Shown one piece after another: positions 25,572-33,275 of a DNA stretch of 64,000 bases. The stretch is from Frigidibacter oleivorans. GTDB taxonomy: Bacteria; Pseudomonadota; Alphaproteobacteria; Rhodobacterales; Rhodobacteraceae. Each line of letters opens with the position of its first letter. Positions within the stretch are counted from its first letter, which is position 1. Position numbers and translations under genes: made by a program. Under the pieces are notes generated by a model. It had not been told where the DNA came from, made no database searches, and saw nothing but the letters and a program-made list of their open reading frames with translations. The stretch is from assembly GCF_003993775.1 (NCBI RefSeq), contig NZ_RJRZ01000002.1, positions 394,683-458,682 on the forward strand. Reading direction: 5' to 3'.

Positions 25572-25976
25572 CCCTGTCCGGCGGGTCCGCCGCGGCCCGC
25601 AGCGAGTCGCGTTTTCAGCCCCGAAACCGTGATGCGGCGCCCGCGAATCATCTGCCGCCGGTGCCCGCCCGCATGGGCCCGCGCGGCGGACGCATCGCGC
25701 GGCGGTGCAGAAAATCGGCAGCAAAACTGCGATCCTGCGGAATTGTGCACCTCGCGGATGCAACCGCAGAAGAAAATCTGCGCCGGACCGGCCAGAGGCC
25801 AAAAGTTCAGGAACTAGACTGCGTAAATTGTGGTAACACTGTGGCGGGAACTCCGAGTGCTTTTGGCCCCCTGTGACGAGTGCCGTGCGACGGCGCGGAC
25901 GTGTTGACCAGTGGCTACGTAATCGGCTCCCTGCGCGCAGACCTGAATAAACAAAAAGCCCTTGAAGGAAACCAAC
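25572..25976. promoter_or_regulatory. 405-bp leader/promoter region of the VPLPA-CTERM gene
   Basis: No gene is seen. The region is more AT-rich than its flanks and unusually rich in short GCAG/CTGC inverted repeats: GCAG-CAAAA-CTGC at 25718-25730, CGCAGA-N6-TCTGCG at 25765-25782, and TGCAGAAAA at 25706. It ends with an A-rich stretch (CAAAAAGCCC) and a good ribosome site (GAAGGAAA) before the ATG at 25977. A TTGACC hexamer near 25904 is a possible -35 but has no convincing -10. A long regulated leader is likely for this surface protein. Confidence 0.5.
25765..25782 (+). promoter_or_regulatory. Inverted repeat CGCAGA-N6-TCTGCG upstream of the VPLPA gene
   Basis: A perfect 6-bp inverted repeat with a 6-nt A-rich spacer, about 195 bp before the ATG. 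The related GCAG-N5-CTGC sits 35-47 bp further upstream. The spacing suits binding of a dimeric regulator, but a transcript hairpin is also possible. Confidence 0.35.
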
Positions 25977-26579
25977 ATGTTCCAGACGCTCGCTAAGGCC
26001 GTTTCGGCCGCGGCGTTCGCCCTCGTGGCGAGCCTCGCGATCCCGACCGAAGCGTCCGCCGCTACGGTCGACTTCTCGCTCGACCTCTCCGCCTCCTCGA
26101 TCACCCTCACCCAAGAGGGTGGTGTCGTTTGCGATCTCTCGTCCTGCGGGCTCGACGTCGGTTTCGCCGACTCCGACTTCTCGGCCGACGAGGGCACCAC
26201 GACCCAGTTCGACTTCCTGACCTTCACCGGCGAAGGCACGGGCTACCTGTCCTACGGCATCGAGGTCAACCTCGTGTTCGACGGGCCGGAACCGTTCACC
26301 CTCACCGCCAGCGGTTCGGGCTCGGGCCTCCTGCTCTCCGGTTCGATCATCGGCGGTACGCTGATGTGGGACGACTCGGTCCCGGCGACCTTCACGCTGT
26401 CCGACGGCAGCATGGTCACCATCGACTTCAAGGACCATGCGGCGCTGACCCTGGGTGGCACCACCACCTCGTCGGGCTTCATCACCGTGACGCCCGCGCC
26501 GGTTCCGCTTCCGGCCGGCGGCCTGCTGCTCGTCGGCGCTCTGGGCGGTCTCGCCCTGCTGCGTCGCCGCAAGGCCTGA
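25977..26579 (+). CDS. VPLPA-CTERM sorting-domain surface protein (XrtD substrate)
   Basis: A 200-aa secreted protein. The signal peptide is MFQTLAKAVSAAAFALVASL, ending near TEASAA. The acidic, Ser/Thr/Gly-rich body has alternating beta-like strands. The C-terminal tail (residues 176-200) is VPLPAGGLLLVGALGGLALL followed by RRRKA: motif, hydrophobic helix and basic end, exactly the tripartite exosortase D signal. It should be exported by Sec, held by the tail and cleaved by XrtD at the VPLPA site. It lies in the same locus as xrtD. Codon choice (CTC, TCC/TCG, ACC) differs from neighbours and suggests strong expression. ATG chosen at 25977; TTG at 25962 is an alternative. Confidence 0.93.
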   Translation: MFQTLAKAVSAAAFALVASLAIPTEASAATVDFSLDLSASSITLTQEGGVVCDLSSCGLDVGFADSDFSADEGTTTQFDFLTFTGEGTGYLSYGIEVNLVFDGPEPFTLTASGSGSGLLLSGSIIGGTLMWDDSVPATFTLSDGSMVTIDFKDHAALTLGGTTTSSGFITVTPAPVPLPAGGLLLVGALGGLALLRRRKA

Positions 26580-26618
26580 CATCGACGGGCGCCCTGCCGG
26601 CGCCGGTCGCGTGACATC

Positions 26619-26647
26619 GGGGGCGGTCCTTCGGGGCCGCCCCCTTT
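26619..26647 (+). terminator. Rho-independent terminator of the VPLPA-CTERM gene
   Basis: GGGGGCGG, 10-nt loop with an internal TTC turn, CCGCCCCC, then TTT. The 8-bp all-GC stem begins 40 bp after the stop codon. It marks the end of the EPS locus, where the convergent trhO gene also ends (26670). Confidence 0.75.
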
Positions 26648-26669
26648 CCGTTCCGGCGGTGCCGGTCGT

Positions 26670-27581
26670 TCAGCCGAACTCCGCCCCCAGATGGCGCTGC
26701 CCGCGGGCGGCGGCGATGCGCATCTGCCGCTCGCGTTCGCGGAACCGGGCGCGGTCGGCCTCGGTCTGGTCCGCCCGGCAGCGCGGGCAGGACACGCCTT
26801 GTTCGTAATCCGGATGGGCGCGATCGGCCGCGTCCAGCGGACGGCGGCAGGCGTGGCAGCTGCTCAGGCCGCCGGGAACCAGCCCGTGCCCGACGCTGAC
26901 GCGCTGGTCGAAGACGAAGCATTCGCCCCGCCACAGGCTGTCTTCCCGCGGCACCTGTTCCAGATAGTTCAGGATGCCGCCGCGCAGGTGGAACACCTCG
27001 TCCACGCCCTCGCCCAGCAGGAAGTTGGTCGACTTCTCGCAGCGGATGCCGCCGGTGCAGAACATCGCGATGCGCTTGCCGGCGAAATCGTCGCGATGCG
27101 CGCGCCACCAGTCGGGGAAGTCGCGAAAGCTGCGGGTGCCGGGGTCCACCGCGCCCGCGAAGCTGCCGATGGCCACCTCATAGTCGTTGCGGGTGTCGAT
27201 CACCACGACATCGTTGGCGCGGATCAGCGCGTTCCAGGCCTGCGGCTCGACATAGCGGCCGGTGCCCGCCAGCGGGTCCACCTGCGGCTGGCCCATGGTG
27301 ACGATCTCGCGCTTCAGCCGCACCTTCATCCGGCCGAAGGGCATGGTTTCGGCCTCGCTTCGCTTGACCTCCAGCGCCGCGCAGCCGGGGAAGGTTTCCA
27401 GATGCGCGATGACCGTGGCGAGGGCCCCGGCCGTGCCGGCGATGGTGCCGTTGATCCCCTCGGGCGCCAGCAGCAGCGTGCCGCGCACGCCCTCGGCCCG
27501 GCACAGGTCCAGAAGCGGCCCGCGCAAGGCGGCGGGGTCGGGCAGCGGGGCGAAACGGTACAGCGCGGCAATGGCGAACAT
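26670..27581 (-). CDS. trhO: tRNA uridine(34) hydroxylase TrhO (rhodanese-like, YceA)
   Basis: Oxygen-dependent enzyme forming 5-hydroxyuridine at tRNA position 34. The 303-aa protein has the N-terminal acylphosphatase-like domain (LLLAPEGINGTIAGT) and a rhodanese domain. The catalytic loop MFCTGGIRCEKSTNFLL is the TrhO signature (CTGGIRCEK). The C-terminal zinc-ribbon-like segment (SCHACRRPLDAADR and SCPRCRADQT) is typical. Length is usual for the family. It stands alone between the EPS locus and the NAD salvage pair, divergent from pncA. Confidence 0.95.
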   Translation of the reverse strand: MFAIAALYRFAPLPDPAALRGPLLDLCRAEGVRGTLLLAPEGINGTIAGTAGALATVIAHLETFPGCAALEVKRSEAETMPFGRMKVRLKREIVTMGQPQVDPLAGTGRYVEPQAWNALIRANDVVVIDTRNDYEVAIGSFAGAVDPGTRSFRDFPDWWRAHRDDFAGKRIAMFCTGGIRCEKSTNFLLGEGVDEVFHLRGGILNYLEQVPREDSLWRGECFVFDQRVSVGHGLVPGGLSSCHACRRPLDAADRAHPDYEQGVSCPRCRADQTEADRARFRERERQMRIAAARGQRHLGAEFG

Positions 27582-27732
27582 GGGCGGCAGATAGGGGCGA
27601 AGTCATACCCCGCGCAAGGGGGAGCGGGCAGGGGTCGCGCCCGGACATTGGCAGGCCGTGGCGACCCGGCAGCGGGATCACGGCATTGACCCTGCCGCAA
27701 CCCCTGCCTACCAAGGGCGAGGAGGAACCGCC

Positions 27733-28353
27733 ATGCCCGCCGGACCTGAACATGCCACCGAGGCCCTGATCGTGATCGACCTGCAGGTCGATTTCTGCCC
27801 CGGCGGTGCGCTGGCGGTGACCGGCGGCGATGCGATCGTGCCGCTGGTGAACCGGCTGATGGACGAGGCCTTCGCCGTGGTGCTGACCCAGGACTGGCAC
27901 CCGGCCGGTCACCTGAGCTTCGCCGCCAGCCATCCCGGCCGCGACGCGTTCGAGACGGTCGAGATGCCCTATGGTCCGCAGGTGCTGTGGCCCGCGCATT
28001 GCGTGCAGGGAACGGGGGGCGCCGGGTTCCACCAGGCGCTGCGCACGGACCGCGCCGACCTGATCCTGCGCAAGGGCTTTCGCCCCGGGATCGACAGCTA
28101 TTCCGCCTTCTTCGAGAATGACCGCAGCACGCCCACCGGGCTGGAGGGCTATCTGCGCAACCGCGGCATCACCGAGCTGACCTTCGTGGGGCTTGCCACC
28201 GATTTCTGCGTGGGCTGGTCCGCGCTCGACGCGCGCCGGCTCGGCTTCGACGCGCGGGTGCGGCTCGATGCCTGCCGGGCCATCGACCTCGACGGCTCGC
28301 TCGACACGGCGCTGGCGGACATGCGCGCGGCCGGCGTGACACTGGAGGGCTAG
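27733..28353 (+). CDS. pncA: Nicotinamidase
   Basis: Hydrolyses nicotinamide to nicotinate in NAD salvage. The 206-aa isochorismatase-fold protein has the catalytic Asp in VIDLQVDFCPGGAL, the metal ligands in LTQDWHPAGHLSFA, the catalytic Lys in LRKGFRPGIDSYSAFF and the nucleophile Cys in GLATDFCVGWSALDA. A textbook ribosome site (GAGGAGGAA) precedes the ATG at 27733. pncB follows after a 3-bp gap with a GTG start, so the two steps of nicotinate salvage form an operon. Confidence 0.96.
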   Translation: MPAGPEHATEALIVIDLQVDFCPGGALAVTGGDAIVPLVNRLMDEAFAVVLTQDWHPAGHLSFAASHPGRDAFETVEMPYGPQVLWPAHCVQGTGGAGFHQALRTDRADLILRKGFRPGIDSYSAFFENDRSTPTGLEGYLRNRGITELTFVGLATDFCVGWSALDARRLGFDARVRLDACRAIDLDGSLDTALADMRAAGVTLEG

Positions 28354-28356
28354 GCC

Positions 28357-29646
28357 GTGGACATCGCCGCGCGGGTCTGGGCCCACAAGTGGAAGATCGA
28401 CCCCATCGTGCGGTCGCTGATCGACACCGATTTCTACAAGCTGCTGATGTGCCAGTCGATCCTGCGCAACCGCCCGGATGCCGACGTCACCTTCAGCCTG
28501 ATCAACCGGTCGCGCCACATGCGGCTGGCCGAGATGATCGACGAGGGCGAATTGCGCGAACAGCTGGATCACATCCGCTCGCTGTCGCTCAGCCGCGGCG
28601 AGTCGACCTGGCTGCGCGGCAACACCTTCTACGGCAAGCGCCAGATGTTCCGCCCCGATTTCATGGAGTGGTTCGAGGGCCTGCGCCTGCCGCCCTATCA
28701 TCTGGAAAAGCGCGACGGGCAGTACGAGCTGACCTTCGAGGGCAAATGGCCCGAGGTGATGCTGTGGGAAATCCCGGCGCTGTCGGTGCTGATGGAACTG
28801 CGCTCGCGCGCGGTGATGCATGACATGGGCAAGTTCGAGCTGCAGGTGCTGTACGCCCGGGCGATGACCAAGCTGTGGGCCAAGATCGAACGGCTGCGCG
28901 AATTGCCCGGCTTGCGCATCGCGGATTTCGGCACCCGGCGACGCCACAGCTTCCTGTGGCAGGACTGGTGCGTGCAGGCGATGATCGAGGGGCTGGGCAA
29001 GCGGTTCACCGGCACGTCGAACTGCCTGATCGCCATGCGCCGCGACATCGAGGCGATCGGCACCAATGCCCATGAACTGCCGATGGTGACGGCGGCGCTG
29101 GCCGACAGCGATGCCGAACTGCGCGAGGCGCCCTACAAGGTGCTGGCCGACTGGCACGAGGAGCATGAGGGCAACCTGCGGGTGATCCTGCCCGACACCT
29201 ATGGCACCGCCGGCTTTCTCGCCCATGCGCCGGACTGGCTGGCGGGCTGGACGGGCGTGCGCGTCGACAGCGGCGATCCGGCGACGGGGGCGGAAACCGC
29301 CATCGCCTGGTGGAAATCGCGCGGCGAGGATCCGCGCGAAAAGCTGGTGATCTTCTCGGACGGGCTGGACGTGGCCAAGATCGAGGAGCTGCAGGCCCAG
29401 TTCGCGGGCCGGGTGAAGGTCAGCTTCGGCTGGGGCACGCTGTTGACCAACGATTTCCGCGGGCTGCTGCCGGACGATGCGCTGGCGCCCTTCAGCCTTG
29501 TCTGCAAGGCGGCCAGCGTCAACGGGCGGCCCACGGTGAAACTGTCGGACAACCCCAACAAGGCGACCGGCCCCGCGGACGAGATCGCGCGCTATCGCGC
29601 CATCTTCGGCGTCGGCGAACAGGCGGCGGCCGAGGTGCTGGTCTGA
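28357..29646 (+). CDS. pncB: Nicotinate phosphoribosyltransferase
   Basis: Converts nicotinate and PRPP to nicotinate mononucleotide, the step after PncA. The 429-aa protein begins at a GTG three bases after the pncA stop. Family blocks are [16 protein letters not shown], the phosphorylated-His region [23 protein letters not shown] [18 protein letters not shown]-like [10 protein letters not shown], the loop [16 protein letters not shown], and the PRPP-site end [11 protein letters not shown] with [12 protein letters not shown]. Length matches type II NAPRTase. It is convergent with the PiT gene, 10 bp apart. Confidence 0.96.
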   Translation: MDIAARVWAHKWKIDPIVRSLIDTDFYKLLMCQSILRNRPDADVTFSLINRSRHMRLAEMIDEGELREQLDHIRSLSLSRGESTWLRGNTFYGKRQMFRPDFMEWFEGLRLPPYHLEKRDGQYELTFEGKWPEVMLWEIPALSVLMELRSRAVMHDMGKFELQVLYARAMTKLWAKIERLRELPGLRIADFGTRRRHSFLWQDWCVQAMIEGLGKRFTGTSNCLIAMRRDIEAIGTNAHELPMVTAALADSDAELREAPYKVLADWHEEHEGNLRVILPDTYGTAGFLAHAPDWLAGWTGVRVDSGDPATGAETAIAWWKSRGEDPREKLVIFSDGLDVAKIEELQAQFAGRVKVSFGWGTLLTNDFRGLLPDDALAPFSLVCKAASVNGRPTVKLSDNPNKATGPADEIARYRAIFGVGEQAAAEVLV

Positions 29647-29656
29647 GGCGCGGCGC

Positions 29657-31282
29657 CTAGCCGGCGGCGATGTCGGCCAGCGCATAGATCGCGCCCGCGA
29701 TGGCCGCGGTCACCGGCACGGTGACGGTCCAGGCGGCGACGATGGTCACCAGATAGGACCGGCGCACCAGACGCCGCCGTTCGCGCTCTTCCTCGGGGCG
29801 GGTGTTGGGCCGCCGGACGCGGGCGTCCCGCGCGGCCTCCCATTCGCGATAGAAGCCGATGCCGAAGATCGCGCCGAGCGCGACATGGGTGGAACTGACC
29901 GGCATCCCCAGCCCCGAGGCGAGGATGACGGTCAGGGCCGTGGCCAGCGCCACGCAAAAGGCCCGGGGCGGGTTCAGCCGGGTGATTTCCTGCCCGACCA
30001 TCACGATCAGCTTCGGCCCGAAGAGCATCAGCCCCAGGGCGATCCCGCCGCCGCCGAGCGCCAGCGCCCACAGCGGCACCGCGACCGCTTCCCCCGGCAC
30101 CGCCGCCAGACCCGCCTGCGCGGCGAGGATCGCGGCCAGCGGCCCAACGGCGTTCGACACGTCGTTGGCGCCATGCGCGAAGGACAGGAGCGTCCCCGCC
30201 GCGACCAGCGCCGGCGCGAACAGCGCCTTCACCGCCTTCTTGCCGTCCGGGCTGTCCGCGTCCGCCAGCACCCGCCGCGCCGTCCGCCGGCCCAAGGCGC
30301 CGCCCGCCAGCGCCGCCAGCAGGGCCACCACCGGCACGATGCCCGCGGGCAGCGGCGGCAGGCCGGGCATCCCGGTCCAGCCGAGATAGAGCGCGAAGAT
30401 CCCCGCCATCAGCGCGAACAGCCGGGGCACCCACCGTCGGGCGGCCCCGCCCGGGTCCGGCGAACGGCGGATGCGCTGCGACACCAGCGCCAGCAGCCCC
30501 GCGGCCAGCCCGCCCCCCAGCAGGGGCGAGACGACCCAGCCCCCCGCGATCCACAGGAACCCGGTCCAGTCGATCGCCGCCGCGCCCCCGGCGGCCAGGC
30601 CCGCGCCCACGACGCCGCCCACCACCGAATGCGTGGTCGAGACCGGCGCGCCGATCAGCGTGGCGATGTTGATCCAGACCGCCGCCGCCAGCAGCGCCGC
30701 GGTCATCGCCAGCACCATTCCCTGCGGCAGCAGCGCCCCCGGCTGCACGATCCCGCCGCCCACCGTCTCGGCCACCCGGGCGCCGCCGATCAGCGCGCCC
30801 GCGACCTCGGCCATGGCGGCCAGCACCAGCGCCACGGGCAGGCTGACGGCCCGGGCCCCCACCGCCGGCCCCATGTTGTTGGCGACATCGTTGGCGCCGA
30901 TGTTCAGCGCCATATAGGCCGCCGCCGCCGCCGCCATGACCCCGGCCAGCGCCGCCGGCTGGTGGCCGAGCGCCAGCGCCGCCACCAGCGCCGAAACGAG
31001 GATGAACACCAGTGCCAGCGCCGGCGCCACCGTCGGCCGCAACGCGAATTGCGCCGCGTCCTCCAGCCGGGCGAAGCGGGACAGATCCTTGTCGAGCCCG
31101 GCCCATTCGGCCGTGCCGCGGGCATCGGGTCCGGGCGGGGGCGACGGCCGGGCAGGGGATGGCCGGGCAGGCGAAGGCGGGGCGGCGGGGTGGCGAGGGG
31201 GCGGTGTCGTGGCGATGTCTCCGGCGGGCGCCCGCGGATGCGGGCGGGACGCTGTCCTAAGGCCTGACAACGCCCCCCGCAA
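29657..31282 (-). CDS. PiT-family inorganic phosphate transporter
   Basis: A roughly 520-541-aa inner-membrane phosphate/cation symporter. The duplicated PiT signature is seen twice: GANDVANNMGPAVGA (about 130) and GANDVSNAVGPLAA (about 370), each with a following PVSSTH-type loop (GAPVSTTHSVVGG and GMPVSSTHVALGA). About eleven hydrophobic helices are visible. The N-terminus up to GLDKDLSRFARLEDAAQF is Pro/Ala-rich and poorly conserved. No ATG or GTG is available there; the frame can start at TTG 31282 or TTG 31270, overlapping the end of the NUDIX gene by up to 26 bp. Start uncertain. Third gene of the arfB-NUDIX-pit run. Confidence 0.9.
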   Translation of the reverse strand: MRGALSGLRTASRPHPRAPAGDIATTPPPRHPAAPPSPARPSPARPSPPPGPDARGTAEWAGLDKDLSRFARLEDAAQFALRPTVAPALALVFILVSALVAALALGHQPAALAGVMAAAAAAYMALNIGANDVANNMGPAVGARAVSLPVALVLAAMAEVAGALIGGARVAETVGGGIVQPGALLPQGMVLAMTAALLAAAVWINIATLIGAPVSTTHSVVGGVVGAGLAAGGAAAIDWTGFLWIAGGWVVSPLLGGGLAAGLLALVSQRIRRSPDPGGAARRWVPRLFALMAGIFALYLGWTGMPGLPPLPAGIVPVVALLAALAGGALGRRTARRVLADADSPDGKKAVKALFAPALVAAGTLLSFAHGANDVSNAVGPLAAILAAQAGLAAVPGEAVAVPLWALALGGGGIALGLMLFGPKLIVMVGQEITRLNPPRAFCVALATALTVILASGLGMPVSSTHVALGAIFGIGFYREWEAARDARVRRPNTRPEEERERRRLVRRSYLVTIVAAWTVTVPVTAAIAGAIYALADIAAG

Positions 31283-31799
31283 GCGGCTGTTCCGGCGCGG
31301 CGAGCGTCATCAGCAACTCGCGCAGCCCCTCTTCCTCGACCCGGGCCGCCGCCTCGGCAAGCGGCAACCAGACCAGACGGCGCCGGCCGCGTTCGGGAAA
31401 ATGCTTGTCCATCCGGCGCACCCGCACCGGGAAGACCTTCACCTCGACCCGCTGGACATAGCCGCCGGTCCGGCGCTTGAAATACAGATAGCTGCCCACC
31501 GGGTCGGGCGCCGCGGAGCCGACCACCCCCGCCTCTTCCCAGGCCTCGCGCAGCGCCGCGCCGGCAAGGCTGCGTCCGCGCATCGGCCAGCCCTTGGGCA
31601 GGACCCAGCGACCGGTATCGAGGCTGGTCATCAACAGCATCTCGGTCCCCGCCGGCCCCTCGCGCCGGCACAGCGCCGCCACCTGCAGCAGCGGCGGCCG
31701 CCGCCCCAGCAACAGCGCCAGCGCGCCGCGAAACCGCGCGAACAGCGGCGGCTGGCCGCGGGCCGCGCCGGCCGCGGGGGGCGGGGGATCAATCCGCAT
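31257..31799 (-). CDS. NUDIX hydrolase (diphosphoinositol-polyphosphate phosphohydrolase-like)
   Basis: A 180-aa NUDIX enzyme. The box reads KGWPMRGRSLAGAALREAWEEAGV. The REAWEEAG core is intact, while the first conserved Glu of GX5E is Arg, a change I recall in alphaproteobacterial members. WVLPKGWP before the box resembles diphosphoinositol/dinucleoside polyphosphate hydrolases. The substrate is not certain. It overlaps arfB by 11 bp and the PiT gene start by up to 26 bp. The combination with a phosphate transporter is suggestive of polyphosphate-type substrates, but this is inference only. Confidence 0.85.
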   Translation of the reverse strand: MRIDPPPPAAGAARGQPPLFARFRGALALLLGRRPPLLQVAALCRREGPAGTEMLLMTSLDTGRWVLPKGWPMRGRSLAGAALREAWEEAGVVGSAAPDPVGSYLYFKRRTGGYVQRVEVKVFPVRVRRMDKHFPERGRRRLVWLPLAEAAARVEEEGLRELLMTLAAPEQPLAGGVVRP

Positions 31800-32211
31800 C
31801 CTCGACCTTTCCGCGCAGGGCCTTGACCTCGCCCCGCGCCGCCTTGCCCGCCAGCCGCCGGCGCTGGCTGCCGAGCGTCGGCTTGGTGGCGATGCGCCGC
31901 CGGGGCGCGACCAGCGCCGCCCGGATCAGCTCGACCAGGCGTTCGCGCGCCAGTTCGCGGTTGCGGGCCTGGCTGCGGGTTTCCTCGGCGCGCAGCACGA
32001 TCGCCCCGTCCGCCGTCCAGCGCCGCCCCGCCAGCCGCCGCAGCCGCGCCTTCACGGGCGGCGGCAGATGCGGGCTGCGATCCGCCTCGAACCGCAGTTC
32101 CACTGCCGTCGACACCTTGTTGACGTTCTGCCCGCCCGGACCCTGCGCGCGGGTGAAGGTCTCCGTCAGCTCCCAGTCGGCGATGGTGATGGTGTCGGTG
32201 ATGCGCAGCAT
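31789..32211 (-). CDS. arfB: Alternative ribosome-rescue factor ArfB (peptidyl-tRNA hydrolase domain)
   Basis: Rescues ribosomes stalled on truncated mRNA by hydrolysing peptidyl-tRNA. The protein of about 140 aa has the GGQ loop in TRAQGPGGQNVNKVSTAVELRF and the basic C-terminal tail (KPTLGSQRRRLAGKAARGE...KALRGKVED) that inserts in the empty mRNA channel. Start MLRITDTITIADWE at 32211 matches the family; the frame is open to 32274 with an extra 21 residues. First gene of a run with the NUDIX and PiT genes. Confidence 0.93.
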   Translation of the reverse strand: MLRITDTITIADWELTETFTRAQGPGGQNVNKVSTAVELRFEADRSPHLPPPVKARLRRLAGRRWTADGAIVLRAEETRSQARNRELARERLVELIRAALVAPRRRIATKPTLGSQRRRLAGKAARGEVKALRGKVEDAD

Positions 32212-32297
32212 GGCGCCGGCTGTCCTCTGGCTTGGCGAAGGGCGGGGGGTCCCGAGGGCGGAATGTGGGGCCACGGCGGGCAGGCGGCAATGGGAAA

Positions 32298-32323
32298 GGG
32301 CCGTTTCCTTCCGGAAACGGCCC
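32298..32323 (-). terminator. Terminator hairpin of the putative 6S RNA
   Basis: A perfect 11-bp stem GGGCCGTTTCC / GGAAACGGCCC with a 4-nt loop, followed on the minus strand by TTTCCC. It lies 11 nt beyond the closing stem of the structured RNA at 32330-32480 and points in the same direction, so it most likely ends that transcript. Confidence 0.75.
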
Positions 32324-32329
32324 CCGAGA

Positions 32330-32480
32330 TCTACGGAGGTGGGCCAGTTAGGGCGCCGGAGACCGGCACGGCCCAGTCAGGGTTCAAAAGCCCTCGGGGT
32401 TGCCCTCAGGCCACGGCCCCCCTGACTGTCCCAACACCACTCTCCAATATCACTCTAGACACTGGACCACCTCCTTTCAT
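32330..32480 (-). ncRNA. ssrS: Putative 6S RNA (RNA polymerase regulator)
   Basis: An approximately 140-150-nt non-coding unit with the 6S architecture. The ends pair (GGAGGTGG.CCAGT at 32474-32461 with ACTGG.CCACCTCC at 32348-32335). They enclose a large asymmetric bubble whose 5' side contains AGTGATATTGG. The 3' side carries a small hairpin GCCGG-TCT-CCGGC. The terminal arm closes with a perfect 9-bp stem CAGTCAGGG/CCCTGACTG (32374-32382 with 32420-32428). A strong terminator follows. 6S RNA mimics an open promoter and sequesters housekeeping holoenzyme. A TTGACA on the minus strand (32526-32521) may be its -35. End positions are approximate; another structured RNA cannot be excluded. Confidence 0.7.
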
Positions 32481-32532
32481 TGCGTTGCCGTTAGTGAAAG
32501 GGTGCCACAGATTTTGTGTGTGTCAAACCCTT

Positions 32533-33162
32533 TTACGCAACCCTTGTGGCGCGCGCGTTCAGTTTGCCGATCGCCACCCGGAACGGCACGAGTGCCACCA
32601 AAGCGAGCAGAATCTTCACGCTCCAGTCCGCCACCGCCAGCGACATCCACAGCGGCAGGACCGGGCCGACCCCCAGCAGGGGCAGCGCCTCGTTCGCCCA
32701 GGACACGTCGTTTCCGGGTTCGAGGAAGGTCAGCGCCGCGGCGAAGGCGAGGGTGAAGAAGATCGCGGTATCCAGCGTCGATCCGACGAGCGTCGACACC
32801 AGCGGCGCCTTCCACCAGCCGGCGCGGCGGAACCGGTCGAAGACCGCCACATCGGTCAGCTGCGCCGCGAGGAACGCCGCGCCCGAGGCCAGCGCCACGC
32901 GGAAGCTGACCAGCGGCCCGAACTCGCCCATGATCCGGCTGCCGATCAGCGAACAGATCACGCCGACGGCGAAGCCCGCCACCACCACCTGCCGCGCCGC
33001 GCGCGGGCCTTGCAGGCGGTTGGTCAGGTCGGTGACGAGGAAGGCGAAGGGATAGGTGAAGGCGCCCCAGGTCAGCCACTGGCCGAACAGGAACTGCACG
33101 AGGATGTTCGAGGCCACGACGATGGCGGCCATGGCAAGGATGCCGGGAAGAAGACGGGTCAT
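32533..33162 (-). CDS. queP: Queuosine precursor transporter (QueP/YhhQ, VUT family)
   Basis: A 209-aa inner-membrane ECF-type transporter for queuosine precursors (preQ0/preQ1). About six hydrophobic helices are readable. Family motifs are ASNILVQFLFG, the conserved FAFLVTDLTNRLQGPRAARQVV, and WWKAPLVSTLVGSTLDTAIFFTLAF. Length is usual for VUT proteins. It lies just upstream of, and in the same direction as, the putative 6S RNA; about 55 bp separate the two. No preQ1 riboswitch was recognised upstream of it. Confidence 0.9.
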   Translation of the reverse strand: MTRLLPGILAMAAIVVASNILVQFLFGQWLTWGAFTYPFAFLVTDLTNRLQGPRAARQVVVAGFAVGVICSLIGSRIMGEFGPLVSFRVALASGAAFLAAQLTDVAVFDRFRRAGWWKAPLVSTLVGSTLDTAIFFTLAFAAALTFLEPGNDVSWANEALPLLGVGPVLPLWMSLAVADWSVKILLALVALVPFRVAIGKLNARATRVA

Positions 33163-33275
33163 GATCGCGTCCGTTTTGACAAGGTGGCGGAGACTTGGCC
33201 CCCGGCCCGGCGGCGGGCCGGGCAGGGGACGCGGTGCGATACGCCCGGCGCGTCATCGGGTCAAGCCCGTTCCCC

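Noticed and set aside
32330..32480. SRP (4.5S) RNA or preQ1 riboswitch as alternatives for the structured RNA
   Set aside because: The conserved SRP tetraloop region (GGAAGCAGCC) is absent, and the element lies downstream, not upstream, of queP. The end-paired bubble structure fits 6S RNA.
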